A DNA stretch of 64,000 bases from positions 267,246 through 331,245 of the forward strand of contig NZ_JBHWLR010000007.1 in NCBI RefSeq assembly GCF_042731755.1. The letters are read 5' to 3'. This document shows, in pieces, positions 35,579-43,425 of the stretch. Each line of letters opens with the position of its first letter. The stretch's first letter is position 1. The position numbers and the translations under genes are program-made. The notes beneath the pieces were generated by a model. It was not told where the DNA came from, ran no database searches, and was given only the letters and a program-made list of their open reading frames with translations. The DNA comes from Promicromonospora sp042731755 (GTDB taxonomy: Bacteria; Actinomycetota; Actinomycetes; Actinomycetales; Cellulomonadaceae).

Positions 35579-36190
35579 CTAAGCGGGTACGCGCTCCGGC
35601 ACCCGCGCCCCGACGGCGCGGAGCACGAACGACTCGGCGGCGCGGATCGTGCGCTCGCGCGCCACGGGCTCGTCCGGGATGAGGCGCCCCGACAGGCAGG
35701 CGTTGACCAGGTGCACCGTGGGCTCGATGTCCTGGGGCGGGAACGTCCCCGCCTCGATCCCGGCGGTGAGGATCCGGCGCAGGATCGCCTCGACGATGTC
35801 GGCGTGCTCCCGCAGGCGCTGCTGCGTGGCACGGGACAGGACCGTCCGCAGGTCCGGGCCGGGGGCGAGGTGGAAGACGCGGGTGAGCTGAGCCTGCTGG
35901 CGGATGTAGGTACGCAGCTGTTCCACGGGGTCGCTCACACCGTCCAGCGCGCGCTCCAGCGTGTGGGCGTACTGCTCCGTCTCGTGCGTGATGAACCCGA
36001 GGAGCAGCGCTTCCTTGTCGTGGAAGTGGTTGTAGACAGCGGTGCGGCCGACGTTCGCCGCGGCGGCGATGTCGGCCAGCGTGATGGTGTCGAACCCGCG
36101 CTCCGCCATGAGGGTGGACAGAGCGGTGAACAGCTTGTGCCTCGTCATCTGGCGGTGCTCGTGCAGGCTCTTGCCGATGATCTTGGGCAT
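35579..36190 (-). CDS. TetR family regulator
   Basis: A 203-residue TetR regulator. The helix-turn-helix (TITLADIAAAANVGRTAVYNHF, residues 35-57, shown here without its last residues HDKEALL) is typical. The C-terminal ligand domain is helical with no clear ligand signature. It probably represses itself and the MFS gene just downstream. TATGAT ends 6 bases before ATG 36190, and ctgac/gtcag arms flank this box (near 36195-36222 on the minus strand), a possible operator. Confidence 0.88.
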   Translation of the reverse strand: MPKIIGKSLHEHRQMTRHKLFTALSTLMAERGFDTITLADIAAAANVGRTAVYNHFHDKEALLLGFITHETEQYAHTLERALDGVSDPVEQLRTYIRQQAQLTRVFHLAPGPDLRTVLSRATQQRLREHADIVEAILRRILTAGIEAGTFPPQDIEPTVHLVNACLSGRLIPDEPVARERTIRAAESFVLRAVGARVPERVPA

Positions 36191-36499
36191 GCTGACATCA
36201 TATGCCCGCCTCGTCAGTAACTGGAACGCGGGATCGGAGGCGCATGCCGCCCGCGCGCGTATTCATCCGACAGATGCCGTTAAGTCTTGATAGATCTCGT
36301 TTGTATGCACCGACACGGCGATATTGATGATTTTGCACTGAGACTCAGTCGCCCGGAAATGCCGATGAAGTGCCCGAGGCGATGCCGCGGAATTACGCCG
36401 TCCGTTGCCCTAATTGCATGAGCCCTTCGTCACGAGTGTGTTTCCTCTCTGTAACACGCCTGCATCATGGGCGAAAGTGCCCGGCAGTAAGGTGCCCGC
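36191..36499 (+). other. AT-richer intergenic region upstream of the uncharacterised gene at 36500
   Basis: About 309 bases with lower GC than the neighbours, notably 36270-36345 (for instance gatagatctcgtttgtatgc and gatattgatgattttgc). It holds the TetR promoter on the left and a perfect palindrome actgag-a-ctcagt at 36337-36349. No gene with a ribosome site is visible before the AAGGTG at about 36488-36493. It may contain regulatory sites or be an imported remnant. Confidence 0.5.
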
Positions 36500-37510
36500 A
36501 TGACATTTCTGGCGGGTGTGATTCCAGCGGAACACGCCTCGGGTCACCTTCTGATCCTGCCCAGTACGAACGGCCCCGTGGCGGTCAGCGAGCTCGCCGC
36601 CGCGTGGTTCTCGGAGGTCGCGTGGCTCCGAGAACCGTCCCGCGCCTCGGGCGCGCGGCGGATGGCCGGGTCCCGGTTCCGGGGCATGGCGCAGCCCGAC
36701 TCGCTCGTTCCTGGTGTCATGCGTCTGGGGGAGGCGCACGTCGCGACCGGCCCCTTCGAGGTGGGCGAGGCGCACCTCGCCGAGCTGTCCATCCCCGCCA
36801 CAAAGGCGGAGGCCTACTCCATCGCGCGCAGCGACGGCCTGCGCGACGTGCGCGGCGCCGCCCCGACGTCGTACGACGACCGGGACGGCATCGCCCGTGC
36901 CTTCCCGCACGCCCTCCCGCAGGGCGAGGAGCTGCGCATCGTGCAGTGGATGGTCGCGGCGGCGCGCAAGACCTCCGGCGGCGTGCTCGCCGACGGCCGG
37001 CAGCCGCTGCTCCCCGACCCCGCGGCGTCCGTCAACCTGGCCCTCTACTCCGCGCACGCGCTGCAGCCCACGGACGTGCTGCCCATGCTCCGGTCGTTCA
37101 TCGCCACGGCCGACGTGTCCGCCGAGCAGGTCACGCCGGACGGGTCCCCGCGCTACACGCTCGCGGGCAGCACCGCGTACGACGGCTCGATCGTGGTCGA
37201 CGTCGAGCGCGTCGACCGGGTGCCGCGCGCCCTCGGGGCGCTGGACTGGCGCAGCTACGGTCCGTTCGCCTACCGCCTCACCTGGATGCCGGCCGACCCC
37301 TACGAGCTGGAGCTCGAGCACGGGTCGGGCCTGCACGTCATCGCCCGGGCGCGCATGCGCGTCTCGCTCGCCCGCCTCGGAGTGTCCCTCCACAGCCGCA
37401 TCGCCGGCATCGTCGTGGACGACGGCGGCTTCATCGCCACCCCGGAGGAGCTGGACGGGCGCAACGACTCGGCCACGGGTGGCGCTCCGGGATCTCGTGC
37501 CTGGGTCTGA
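36500..37510 (+). CDS. Uncharacterised protein, paralogue of 47946-49067
   Basis: A 336-residue soluble protein that I do not recognise. It shares a pattern of blocks with the protein at 47946-49067: RDGIARAF versus RDGVGRAF, then EELRIVQWMVAAARK versus EERRLIEWLVAVARR, DPAASVNLALYS versus DAGAAIDMTVYS, YDGSIVVDVERV versus DGYGLVVELDV, and a C-terminal DDGGFIATPEEL versus DEDGFLVDPVDL. The two are therefore members of one family. No catalytic motif is evident. The fold looks like alternating strands and helices. AAGGTG precedes ATG 36500. It stands alone, followed by the DnaA-box cluster. Confidence 0.75.
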   Translation: MTFLAGVIPAEHASGHLLILPSTNGPVAVSELAAAWFSEVAWLREPSRASGARRMAGSRFRGMAQPDSLVPGVMRLGEAHVATGPFEVGEAHLAELSIPATKAEAYSIARSDGLRDVRGAAPTSYDDRDGIARAFPHALPQGEELRIVQWMVAAARKTSGGVLADGRQPLLPDPAASVNLALYSAHALQPTDVLPMLRSFIATADVSAEQVTPDGSPRYTLAGSTAYDGSIVVDVERVDRVPRALGALDWRSYGPFAYRLTWMPADPYELELEHGSGLHVIARARMRVSLARLGVSLHSRIAGIVVDDGGFIATPEELDGRNDSATGGAPGSRAWV

Positions 37511-37519
37511 CGGAATTAG

Positions 37520-37586
37520 TTATCCACAGATTTGATCCACAGCCCTGTGTGTTGTGTGGGAAATTCGGGGTTCTTCCTGTGGATAG
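37520..37586. promoter_or_regulatory. Cluster of DnaA boxes
   Basis: A perfect box TTATCCACA is at 37520-37528. TGATCCACA at 37533-37541 has one mismatch. TGTGGATAG at 37578-37586 is an inverted box with one mismatch. TGTGGGAAA at 37555-37563 is a weaker inverted match (two mismatches). TATCCACAG and CTGTGGATA form exact inverted arms. No dnaA or dnaN gene is near, so this is not a standard origin; a DnaA-titrating or regulatory site is possible. Confidence 0.55.
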
Positions 37587-37946
37587 AACTGTGTAATACC
37601 GCAGGGTGAAAATTACAACCCTGGAGCGGTTGCCGCTGGTGCGACACGCGGATAGAAACGTTGGCAGTGGTTCGACGATCCGGGTGCAGATGCGGTGCGC
37701 TGCAGCAGTACCGACCGGCCCGGGCATCGGACACATGGTCGACCGGAGAACGACAGGACGTCCCGTACCGCGGTGCGGGCTGTGGATGACGCCACAGGTG
37801 CCTGTACGGGGCCGGAAGACCGCCCGCGTTCGAGGTGTTCGTGCAGAACAGGCCTGGCGATCCGGGTCTGACGAGCGCATCGGAGTCGTGACGTCGACAC
37901 GGCGCCCCTGGTACGCGCCGAGCGCGGGCCACGGGTATGCGGTTCG

Positions 37947-37978
37947 CCAGGGCCCCCGGCCTGCCCCGGGGGCCCTGG
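37947..37978. terminator. Strong GC hairpin upstream of pirin gene
   Basis: Perfect 13-base arms (ccagggcccccgg at 37947-37959, complement at 37966-37978) and a six-base loop, 41 bases before the pirin start. No T-run. It may end transcription coming from the left or insulate the pirin promoter. Confidence 0.5.
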
Positions 37979-38018
37979 CCCCTCCCCGGGGTCCTCCCGC
38001 GCGATCTAGGCTCGGGCC

Positions 38019-39059
38019 ATGAGCAACCTCGAGACCCGGCCGACCGAGCAGGTCTGCGTCGCGGGTGAGCAAGGCGACGGCATCGAGCTCCTCACCCCGC
38101 GCGACGTGCCGCTCGGCGGGCCGCGGGCGATGGACGTCCGGCGCACCATCCCGCAGCGCGCGCGGTCCCTCGTCGGAGCGTGGTGCTTCAGCGACCACTA
38201 CGGCCCCGACGACGTCTCCGACAGCGAGGGCATGCAGGTCCCGCCCCACCCGCACACCGGGCTGCAGACCGTGAGCTGGCTCTTCGAGGGCGAGATCCTG
38301 CACCGCGACTCCGTGGGCTCGCTGCAGACGGTCCGGCCCGGCGAGCTCAACCTCATGACGGCGGGCACGGGCATCTCGCACTCGGAGGAGTCGCCCGCCG
38401 GGGTGCGTCCGCCCCGGCTGCACGGAGTGCAGCTGTGGACGGCGCTGCCCGGCTCCGCGCTCGGTGCCGACCCGCACTTCGAGCACCACGGGGACCTCCC
38501 GGTCGTGCGTGCGGACGGCGCCGTCGTGCAGGTGTTCATGGGGCAACTCACCGTGGCGGGGGAGGAGCTGGCCTCGCCCGCGACGGCCTACACGCCGCTC
38601 GTGGGGGCGCAGGTCGATCTCGAGCCGGGGGCGGAGGTGCGGATCGACGTCGACGCGGGGCACGAGCACGCCCTGCTCGTCGACGCCGGTGACGTGACGT
38701 TCGAGGGCAGCGCGGTGCCGCCGTCGAACCTCGGCTACGTGGCGCCGGGCCGGTCCACGCTCGTGGTGCGCGCCGGGGCGGGGGCGCCGGCACGGGCGGT
38801 CCTGATCGGCGGCCTGCCGTTCGAGGAGGACGTCATCATGTGGTGGAACTTCATGGGCCGCACCCACGAGGACATCGTGCGGGCCCGCGACGGCTGGATG
38901 GCGCAGATCGCCGAGCTCGACGGCGGCGCGACCGGGTACGCGGCCGGCGCCGAGGGGCGGCTGTTCGGCCAGGTGCGCGGGTATCCGAGCGGGCCGCTGC
39001 GCGCGCCCGCGCTGCCGGACCTGCGGCTCAAGCCGAGGGCGCGTCCCGGCCAGGGCTGA
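38019..39059 (+). CDS. Pirin family protein
   Basis: A 346-residue bicupin of the pirin family. The metal-binding first cupin is recognisable: PPHPHTGLQTVSWLFEGE, HRDS, then TAGTGISHSEES with His and Glu ligands. Bacterial pirins include quercetin 2,3-dioxygenases and regulators of pyruvate metabolism; which applies here is unknown. TAGGCT at 38007-38012 ends 6 bases before ATG 38019, so the mRNA is leaderless. Its 3' end overlaps the convergent NUDIX gene by 32 bases. Confidence 0.92.
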   Translation: MSNLETRPTEQVCVAGEQGDGIELLTPRDVPLGGPRAMDVRRTIPQRARSLVGAWCFSDHYGPDDVSDSEGMQVPPHPHTGLQTVSWLFEGEILHRDSVGSLQTVRPGELNLMTAGTGISHSEESPAGVRPPRLHGVQLWTALPGSALGADPHFEHHGDLPVVRADGAVVQVFMGQLTVAGEELASPATAYTPLVGAQVDLEPGAEVRIDVDAGHEHALLVDAGDVTFEGSAVPPSNLGYVAPGRSTLVVRAGAGAPARAVLIGGLPFEEDVIMWWNFMGRTHEDIVRARDGWMAQIAELDGGATGYAAGAEGRLFGQVRGYPSGPLRAPALPDLRLKPRARPGQG

Positions 39060-39816
39060 CCGGCCGCAGCAGCGGCGGGTGCAGCACGGCCGCGCTCGGG
39101 TCGACGCCGGGCGCGAGCCGGAACAGCTCGGCCGGGCGGCCGGGTCCTCCTCCGCCCAGGCGCCCCGTCGGCTCCAGGAAGCCCGGGGTGCCCGTGGCCT
39201 TGCGGTGGAAGTTGCGCGCGTCGAGCTGCGTGCCCCAGACCGCCTCGTAGACGCCGCGCAGCTCCGCGACCGTGAACTCGGGCGGGCAGAACGCGGCCGC
39301 CAGCGGGGAGTACTCGATCTTGGCGCGGGCCCGCTCCACGCCGTCGGCCAGGATGCCCTCGTGGTCGAAGGCGAGGCCTGCGCCCCGCTCGCCGCCGAGC
39401 CCGCCGACGGGGACCCAGCGGGCCTCGGCCGCGTCGCCGCCCGCCGCGGGCAGCCCGAAGGCCGGCGCGAGCAGGAGGTAGGCGACCGAGAGCACGGGGC
39501 CGCGCGGGTCGCGCCCGAGGGGTCCGTACGTGCGGAGCTGTTCCAGGTGCCACGGGCCGGTGCCGGTCGCGCCGGCCGGGACGGTCAGCCCGGTCTCCTC
39601 CGCGAGCTCCCGCCCCGCCGCCTGCTCCAGGGTCTCGCCCGGTAGCACGAACCCGCCCGGCAGCGCCGCCCGGCCGCGGTGCGGCTCCAGGAGGCGGTCG
39701 ACGACGAGCGCCTGCAGGGCGCCGTCGCGCACCGTGAGCGCCACGACGTCGACGGTGACGGGGAAGGCGCCCGCGGAGTCGGGTACGGCGGACGGGACGG
39801 GTGCGGTGCGGGCCAT
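39028..39816 (-). CDS. NrtR-type NUDIX regulator
   Basis: A 262-residue protein with two parts. Residues 17-165 are a NUDIX domain with a complete Nudix box (residues 55-77: GFVLPGETLEQAAGRELAEE then TGL), so it may still hydrolyse a nucleotide. Residues 185-235 match the winged helix of NrtR (FTVAELRGVYEAVWGTQLDA, RNFHRKATGTPGFLEPTG). NrtR proteins are repressors of NAD-related genes that respond to ADP-ribose. TACGGT (39828-39823) ends 6 bases before ATG 39816. It is divergent from the SPFH/NAD-kinase-like genes, and operators at 39834-39848 and 39868-39882 lie between. Confidence 0.85.
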   Translation of the reverse strand: MARTAPVPSAVPDSAGAFPVTVDVVALTVRDGALQALVVDRLLEPHRGRAALPGGFVLPGETLEQAAGRELAEETGLTVPAGATGTGPWHLEQLRTYGPLGRDPRGPVLSVAYLLLAPAFGLPAAGGDAAEARWVPVGGLGGERGAGLAFDHEGILADGVERARAKIEYSPLAAAFCPPEFTVAELRGVYEAVWGTQLDARNFHRKATGTPGFLEPTGRLGGGGPGRPAELFRLAPGVDPSAAVLHPPLLRPVSPGRDAPSA

Positions 39817-39833
39817 GCCTCGACCGTACATTC

Positions 39834-39848
39834 TCGTCACCTTGACGA
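39834..39848. promoter_or_regulatory. Operator 1, TCGTCA-CCT-TGACGA
   Basis: A perfect inverted repeat with three-base spacer. It overlaps the -35 (TTGACG, 39842-39847) of the SPFH promoter and the upstream side of the leaderless NUDIX promoter. The same arms occur 34 bases away (centre to centre) in operator 2. Probable site of the NrtR-type protein. Confidence 0.75.
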
Positions 39849-39871
39849 AAAGCTGAGCGGGTAGATATCGT
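39842..39871 (+). promoter_or_regulatory. Promoter of SPFH/NAD-kinase-like operon
   Basis: TTGACG (39842-39847), an 18-base spacer and TATCGT (39866-39871). The two operators overlap exactly these boxes. A strong Shine-Dalgarno site AAGGAG (39892-39897) follows before ATG 39907. Confidence 0.6.
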
Positions 39872-39882
39872 CAATCTGACGA
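39868..39882. promoter_or_regulatory. Operator 2, TCGTCA-ATC-TGACGA
   Basis: A second perfect inverted repeat with the same arms as operator 1, overlapping the -10 (TATCGT) and transcription start of the SPFH promoter. Two identical-armed sites at promoter boxes strongly suggest repression. Confidence 0.75.
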
Positions 39883-39906
39883 CAACGATCCAAGGAGAGT
39901 CAGACG

Positions 39907-40962
39907 ATGGCGACGATCAAGCGCTACCCCGGGTTCCGCCAGTTCCTGGGCACCGCGAGCGACTACGTGGTGCACCTCAGCAACGGCGCCGTGCGGCACG
40001 AGGGGGTGGGTCAGGCGTTCTGGTTCCGGCCTGACACGTCCGTGCTCAGCGAGGTGCCCGCCACCGACCAGGAGCTCCCCGTCCTGTTCCACGCCGTCAC
40101 GCGCGATCAGCAGGACGTCAGCGTGCAGTCCAACGTCACCTACCGGTTCGGCGACCCGGTGCTCGCGTCCCAGCGCCTCGACTTCGGGATCTTCCCCGTC
40201 ACGGGCAAGGGGCAGGAGGCGAGCGGCCGCCAGCAGGTGGGGGCCATCGTGGGCCAGCTCGCGCAGAGCCTCACGGTCGACCTCGTCGCCACCCTGGACC
40301 TTCAGGAGGCGCTGGAGTCCGGCGTCGGCCGCGTGCGGACGGCGCTCGGCGCGCTCGGCGAGGACGCGCGCCTGGCCGCGACCGGCATCGAGATCCTGGG
40401 CGTCCGGGTGCTCGCCGTCCGGCCCGAGGGCGACGTCGAGAAGGCCCTGCGCACGCCCGTGCGCGAGCGGCTCCAGGCGGAGGCCGACCGCGCGACCTAC
40501 GAGCGCCGCGCCGTCGCCGTCGAACGGGAGCGCAAGATCGCCGAGAACGAGCTCGCGAGCCAGATCGAGCTCGCCTCCCGGCGCGAGCAGCTCGTGGCCC
40601 AGGAGGGTGCGAACAAGCGTCGCGAGGCGGAGGAGGCGGCGGCCGCAGCCCTCGTGTCCGCGAAGTCCGACGCCGAGCGGCGCGAGATCGCGGCGACCGC
40701 CCAGGCGGCCTCGCTGCGCCGGCTCGGCGAGGCCGAGGCCGCCAAGGAGGCCGCGCTCATGGCGGTCTACGCGAACGTGGGACGCGACGTGCTCATGGCG
40801 CTCGCCCTGCGCGACGCCGCGCCGCACCTGCCGAACGTGGGTTCGCTGACCGTCACGCCCGACCTGGTGAGCGGCCTCCTGGGTGCGCTGACGGCCCGGG
40901 CGGGCGAGCCGACGTCGGACGGCGCCGCCGCGGCGAACGGCGCACCGGCCGCGGAGCGCTGA
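39907..40962 (+). CDS. SPFH/band-7 domain protein without membrane segment
   Basis: A 351-residue flotillin-like protein. Residues 10-190 form an SPFH domain (QDVSVQSNVTYRFGDP, ATGIEILGVRVLAVRPEGDV). Residues 190-290 are a long charged coiled coil (ERRAVAVERERKIAENELAS and similar). The tail is Ala/Gly-rich. Unlike most SPFH proteins it lacks an N-terminal hydrophobic anchor. Such proteins form large ring or cage-like assemblies. It is the first gene of an operon with the NAD-kinase-like gene (one base between) and is probably repressed by the divergent NrtR-type protein. AAGGAG lies 9 bases before the ATG. Confidence 0.85.
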   Translation: MATIKRYPGFRQFLGTASDYVVHLSNGAVRHEGVGQAFWFRPDTSVLSEVPATDQELPVLFHAVTRDQQDVSVQSNVTYRFGDPVLASQRLDFGIFPVTGKGQEASGRQQVGAIVGQLAQSLTVDLVATLDLQEALESGVGRVRTALGALGEDARLAATGIEILGVRVLAVRPEGDVEKALRTPVRERLQAEADRATYERRAVAVERERKIAENELASQIELASRREQLVAQEGANKRREAEEAAAAALVSAKSDAERREIAATAQAASLRRLGEAEAAKEAALMAVYANVGRDVLMALALRDAAPHLPNVGSLTVTPDLVSGLLGALTARAGEPTSDGAAAANGAPAAER

Positions 40963-40963
40963 C

Positions 40964-41878
40964 ATGGCCCTGCGCACCCGCGCCGTCCTGGTGCACCGGC
41001 GGACGGAGCTGGACGAGCTGCTCGACCGGCACGCGACCCGCGGCCAGGCGGAGTTCTTCCTCCGCACCCGGGGCCGCACGCTCGCCGACGTCGAGGCCCG
41101 GCACGACGCCGCCGCGACCGCCCGCAAGGTGGTCGCGGCGAGCGTGCCGTCCGACTGGGCGCTCGCGGAGGTGGAGCGCGCGGACCTGGACCGGTTCCTC
41201 TTCGCGCCCGAGGACGTCGTCCTCGTGGTGGGGCAGGACGGGCTGGTCGCGAACGTGGCCAAGTACCTGGACCGGCAGCTCGTGATCGGCGTCGACCCCG
41301 AACCGGGCACCAACCTCGGGGTCCTCGTGCGGCACGACGTCGGCGACGTCGCGGAGATCATCGGCAGCCTGGCCGCGCCGCGGGGCGGCGCGAACGAGGC
41401 GTCGTCCGCGTCGCTGCTCCACGACGAGCTCACCATGGTCCACGCGCGCCTCGACGACGGCCAGGAGCTGCACGCCGTCAACGAGCTGTTCCTGGGTCAC
41501 CCGAGCCACCAGTCGGCGCGCTACCTGCTGGGGGTCGACGGCGGTACGGAGCGGCAGTCGTCGTCGGGCCTGATCGTCAGCACCGGCACCGGCGCCACCG
41601 GCTGGTGCGCGTCGATCGCGCACGACCGGGGCGGGCGCCGGCTGCCCGGTCCCACGGACCCGGCGCTGGCCTGGTTCGTCCGGGAGGCGTGGCCGTCGCC
41701 GATCACCGGCGTCACGATGACGGAAGGTGTGCTCGGGCGCGGCGGCGAGCTCGTGGTGACCGTCCAGTCCGACCGGCTCGTCGTGTTCGGCGACGGCATG
41801 GAGGCGGACCGGCTCGAGGTCTCCTGGGGGCAGGAGGTCCGGATCGGCGTGGCCGAGCGAAGGCTCCGGCTCGTCTAG
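40964..41878 (+). CDS. NAD-kinase-like protein
   Basis: A 304-residue protein with the order of motifs of NAD kinases. VVLVVGQDGLVANVAKYL (residues 86-103) stands at the GGDGT position; NELFLGHPSHQSARYLL (about 170-186) corresponds to the NE/D motif; and SSGLIVSTGTGATGW (about 200-214) corresponds to the STPTGSTAY block. GGDGT is altered to GQDGL, so substrate or activity may differ from ordinary NAD kinase. The enzyme would phosphorylate NAD or a related compound. It is coupled to the SPFH gene and linked to an NrtR-type regulator. Its stop overlaps the convergent GntR gene by 4 bases. Confidence 0.78.
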   Translation: MALRTRAVLVHRRTELDELLDRHATRGQAEFFLRTRGRTLADVEARHDAAATARKVVAASVPSDWALAEVERADLDRFLFAPEDVVLVVGQDGLVANVAKYLDRQLVIGVDPEPGTNLGVLVRHDVGDVAEIIGSLAAPRGGANEASSASLLHDELTMVHARLDDGQELHAVNELFLGHPSHQSARYLLGVDGGTERQSSSGLIVSTGTGATGWCASIAHDRGGRRLPGPTDPALAWFVREAWPSPITGVTMTEGVLGRGGELVVTVQSDRLVVFGDGMEADRLEVSWGQEVRIGVAERRLRLV

Positions 41879-42594
41879 TCGATGTCGTAGCGGAGCATGA
41901 ACTCGCCCGCGTCCAGCACCACGTGGCTCACCTCGACGGCCGAGCCGTCCTTGGTGAACGCGGTGCGCGTGACCGCGAGCACCGGGGTGCCGGGCTCGAT
42001 GCGGAGCTCCTCGATCTCCTCGATCGTCGGCATCCGGCCCACCACGTCCTCGCGGAACCGCACGGGCGCGTGCCCCGCCTCGGTCAGGCGCGCGTGGGTG
42101 CCGCCCGGCCCGACCTCCTGGTCCGCGATCGGCGTCCCGGCCGCGATCGACGCGGGCAGATACGACGTCGCGAACAGGACGGGCTTGCGCTCCCGCAGGT
42201 GCAGGCGCTCGCGCACGGTCACCTTGTCGCCCTCGGCGAGGCCGAGGGTGGCGCGGATCTTCTCCGAGGGCTCGGCCTCCGCCGTGACGGCGAGCGTGCG
42301 GACCGTGAGGCCCGCGCCCGTCTCGTCGATCTCGGCCGTCACCGTGGACTCGCCGGGCTTTCCGCCCGTGCTGTCACGGACGATCGGCTCGAAGGCGCGC
42401 ACGAACACGCCGGAGCCGTGCCGGGTCACGGTCAGACCCTCGTCCTTGAGCATCGACAGGCCGTGGCGCGCGGTCATGCGGGCCACGCCGTAGTTCGACA
42501 TGAGCGCTGCTTCGCTCGGAAGACGATCGCCCGGTTTGTAGGTCCCGGAGCGGATCGCGGCACGAAGATCCTTGGCGATGCTTGCGGCAGTCAC
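41875..42594 (-). CDS. GntR/HutC-type regulator with UTRA domain
   Basis: A 239-residue regulator. The GntR winged helix (ASIAKDLRAAIRSGTYKPGD, RLPSEAALMSNYGVARMTAR) is at residues 4-70. A UTRA ligand domain follows (about 95-235: VRERLHLRERKPVLFATSYLP, GTPVLAVTRTAFTKDG). GTG 42594 is chosen because GAGGGA lies a few bases upstream; two further GTG codons (42612, 42621) are in frame. It is divergent from two small genes, and TGCGTATACGCA in the gap is a likely operator. GntR regulators of this type also control actinobacterial integrative elements (KorSA-like). Confidence 0.88.
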   Translation of the reverse strand: MTAASIAKDLRAAIRSGTYKPGDRLPSEAALMSNYGVARMTARHGLSMLKDEGLTVTRHGSGVFVRAFEPIVRDSTGGKPGESTVTAEIDETGAGLTVRTLAVTAEAEPSEKIRATLGLAEGDKVTVRERLHLRERKPVLFATSYLPASIAAGTPIADQEVGPGGTHARLTEAGHAPVRFREDVVGRMPTIEEIEELRIEPGTPVLAVTRTAFTKDGSAVEVSHVVLDAGEFMLRYDID

Positions 42595-42636
42595 ACGTCC
42601 CTCTCTAGACACGGAACCCACCTAACCCGCAGCCAG

Positions 42637-42648
42637 TGCGTATACGCA
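42637..42648. promoter_or_regulatory. Palindrome TGCGTATACGCA, candidate GntR operator
   Basis: Perfect 12-base palindrome 42 bases upstream of the GntR start, in the intergenic region shared with the two small genes. The central GTATAC fits the GT-TA-AC pattern of HutC-group sites. A second symmetric element, gttgcaac, is at 42665-42672. Confidence 0.55.
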
Positions 42649-42734
42649 ACTTTTCCGCGTAGCGGTTGCAACTCCCAGTTAACCCGCAACAGGCTGTCTA
42701 TGCGCCTAGAGGTAGGTGCAGAGAGGTGGGAGAA

Positions 42735-43034
42735 ATGGCAACGATTGCGGGCAACCTGGCGGATTCCGCGACGGGTGCGACGCTGCTGCTGGCAGAGATC
42801 GGGGATGCGCGGGTCAAGTGGGTCGAGGTGTTCCGTGATCATCTGGTGGTGCATCCGACACGGCGTTCGGAGGGAGCCGCGATCGCGGCGCAGCTCGGGA
42901 TCACCGTGGCGACGGACTATCCGGCGACCCGGCCGGGCTTCACGATGTGGACCGGGTGCTGGAACGACCTGGACCTGTATGTCTACGGCGACCTGCGGGG
43001 CAGCATCCGCGAGGTCCGGGCGTGGCCCACATGA
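42735..43034 (+). CDS. Small hypothetical protein next to GntR
   Basis: A 99-residue protein I do not recognise. It has the look of a small alpha/beta domain, with VKWVEVFRDHLVVHPTRRSE and aromatic-rich FTMWTGCWNDLDLYVYGDL near the end. No signal peptide. GGTGGGAG precedes ATG 42735. It overlaps the next small gene by 4 bases (ATGA). The arrangement GntR / two small genes resembles the regulatory edge of an integrative element, but no integrase or transfer gene is near. Confidence 0.6.
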   Translation: MATIAGNLADSATGATLLLAEIGDARVKWVEVFRDHLVVHPTRRSEGAAIAAQLGITVATDYPATRPGFTMWTGCWNDLDLYVYGDLRGSIREVRAWPT

Positions 43035-43405
43035 CAGCAGGATCCTGCAACGCGGGCCTCGGCCCGGAGGGCTGCCCGACGCCGGGCGCGCACCTCGCGG
43101 AGCTCGTGGAGGTGACCGCGCTCATCGCCCACATCTTCGACATCCACACCCTCGACGTACGGGCGGGCGTGGACCACCTCGACCTCGAGGACGACGTCGT
43201 GGGCGTGCTGACCGTGGACGTGGTCGCCGCGCGCGAGCCCGACGCCGCACGGCTCGCCCGGATGCTCCACCTCACCGAGCGGCTGGGGCATCACGCAGGC
43301 CCGACACACGGGCGCGCGGTCTGGCGGTGCTGGACCGGCTGGGTCCCCGCCGCAGGGGAGGGCCTCCCGGTGTCGCTGCACGTGACGGCGCCCGTCCGGG
43401 GTTGA
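43031..43405 (+). CDS. Small hypothetical protein, second of the pair
   Basis: A 124-residue protein of unknown function. It is acidic in the middle (AGVDHLDLEDDVVGVLTVDV) and has a Trp-rich turn (RAVWRCWTGWVP) near the C-terminus. The ATG overlaps the stop of the upstream small gene. Longer in-frame extension is not supported. A strong hairpin follows at 43426-43466, so the two small genes form a complete unit. Confidence 0.55.
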   Translation: MTAGSCNAGLGPEGCPTPGAHLAELVEVTALIAHIFDIHTLDVRAGVDHLDLEDDVVGVLTVDVVAAREPDAARLARMLHLTERLGHHAGPTHGRAVWRCWTGWVPAAGEGLPVSLHVTAPVRG

Positions 43406-43425
43406 GCGCGGCTCCCCCCACGAAC

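Larger units (their letters stand above)
37511..38018. other. 508-base gene-free region with DnaA boxes and a strong hairpin
   Basis: The left end carries a cluster of DnaA-box-like sites (37520-37586). The middle, 37600-37940, shows no gene: the frames present are short, Arg/Pro-rich and lack ribosome sites. A strong GC hairpin at 37947-37978 and the pirin promoter (TAGGCT, 38007-38012) fill the right end. A small RNA ending at the hairpin is possible but not shown. Confidence 0.55.

Noticed and set aside
36370..37596. A 408-codon plus-strand frame over the uncharacterised gene
   Set aside because: Arg-rich shadow of the gene at 36500-37510 in another frame.
37606..38022. A 138-codon frame before pirin
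   Set aside because: No ribosome site, low-complexity Arg/Pro content and no recognisable domain.
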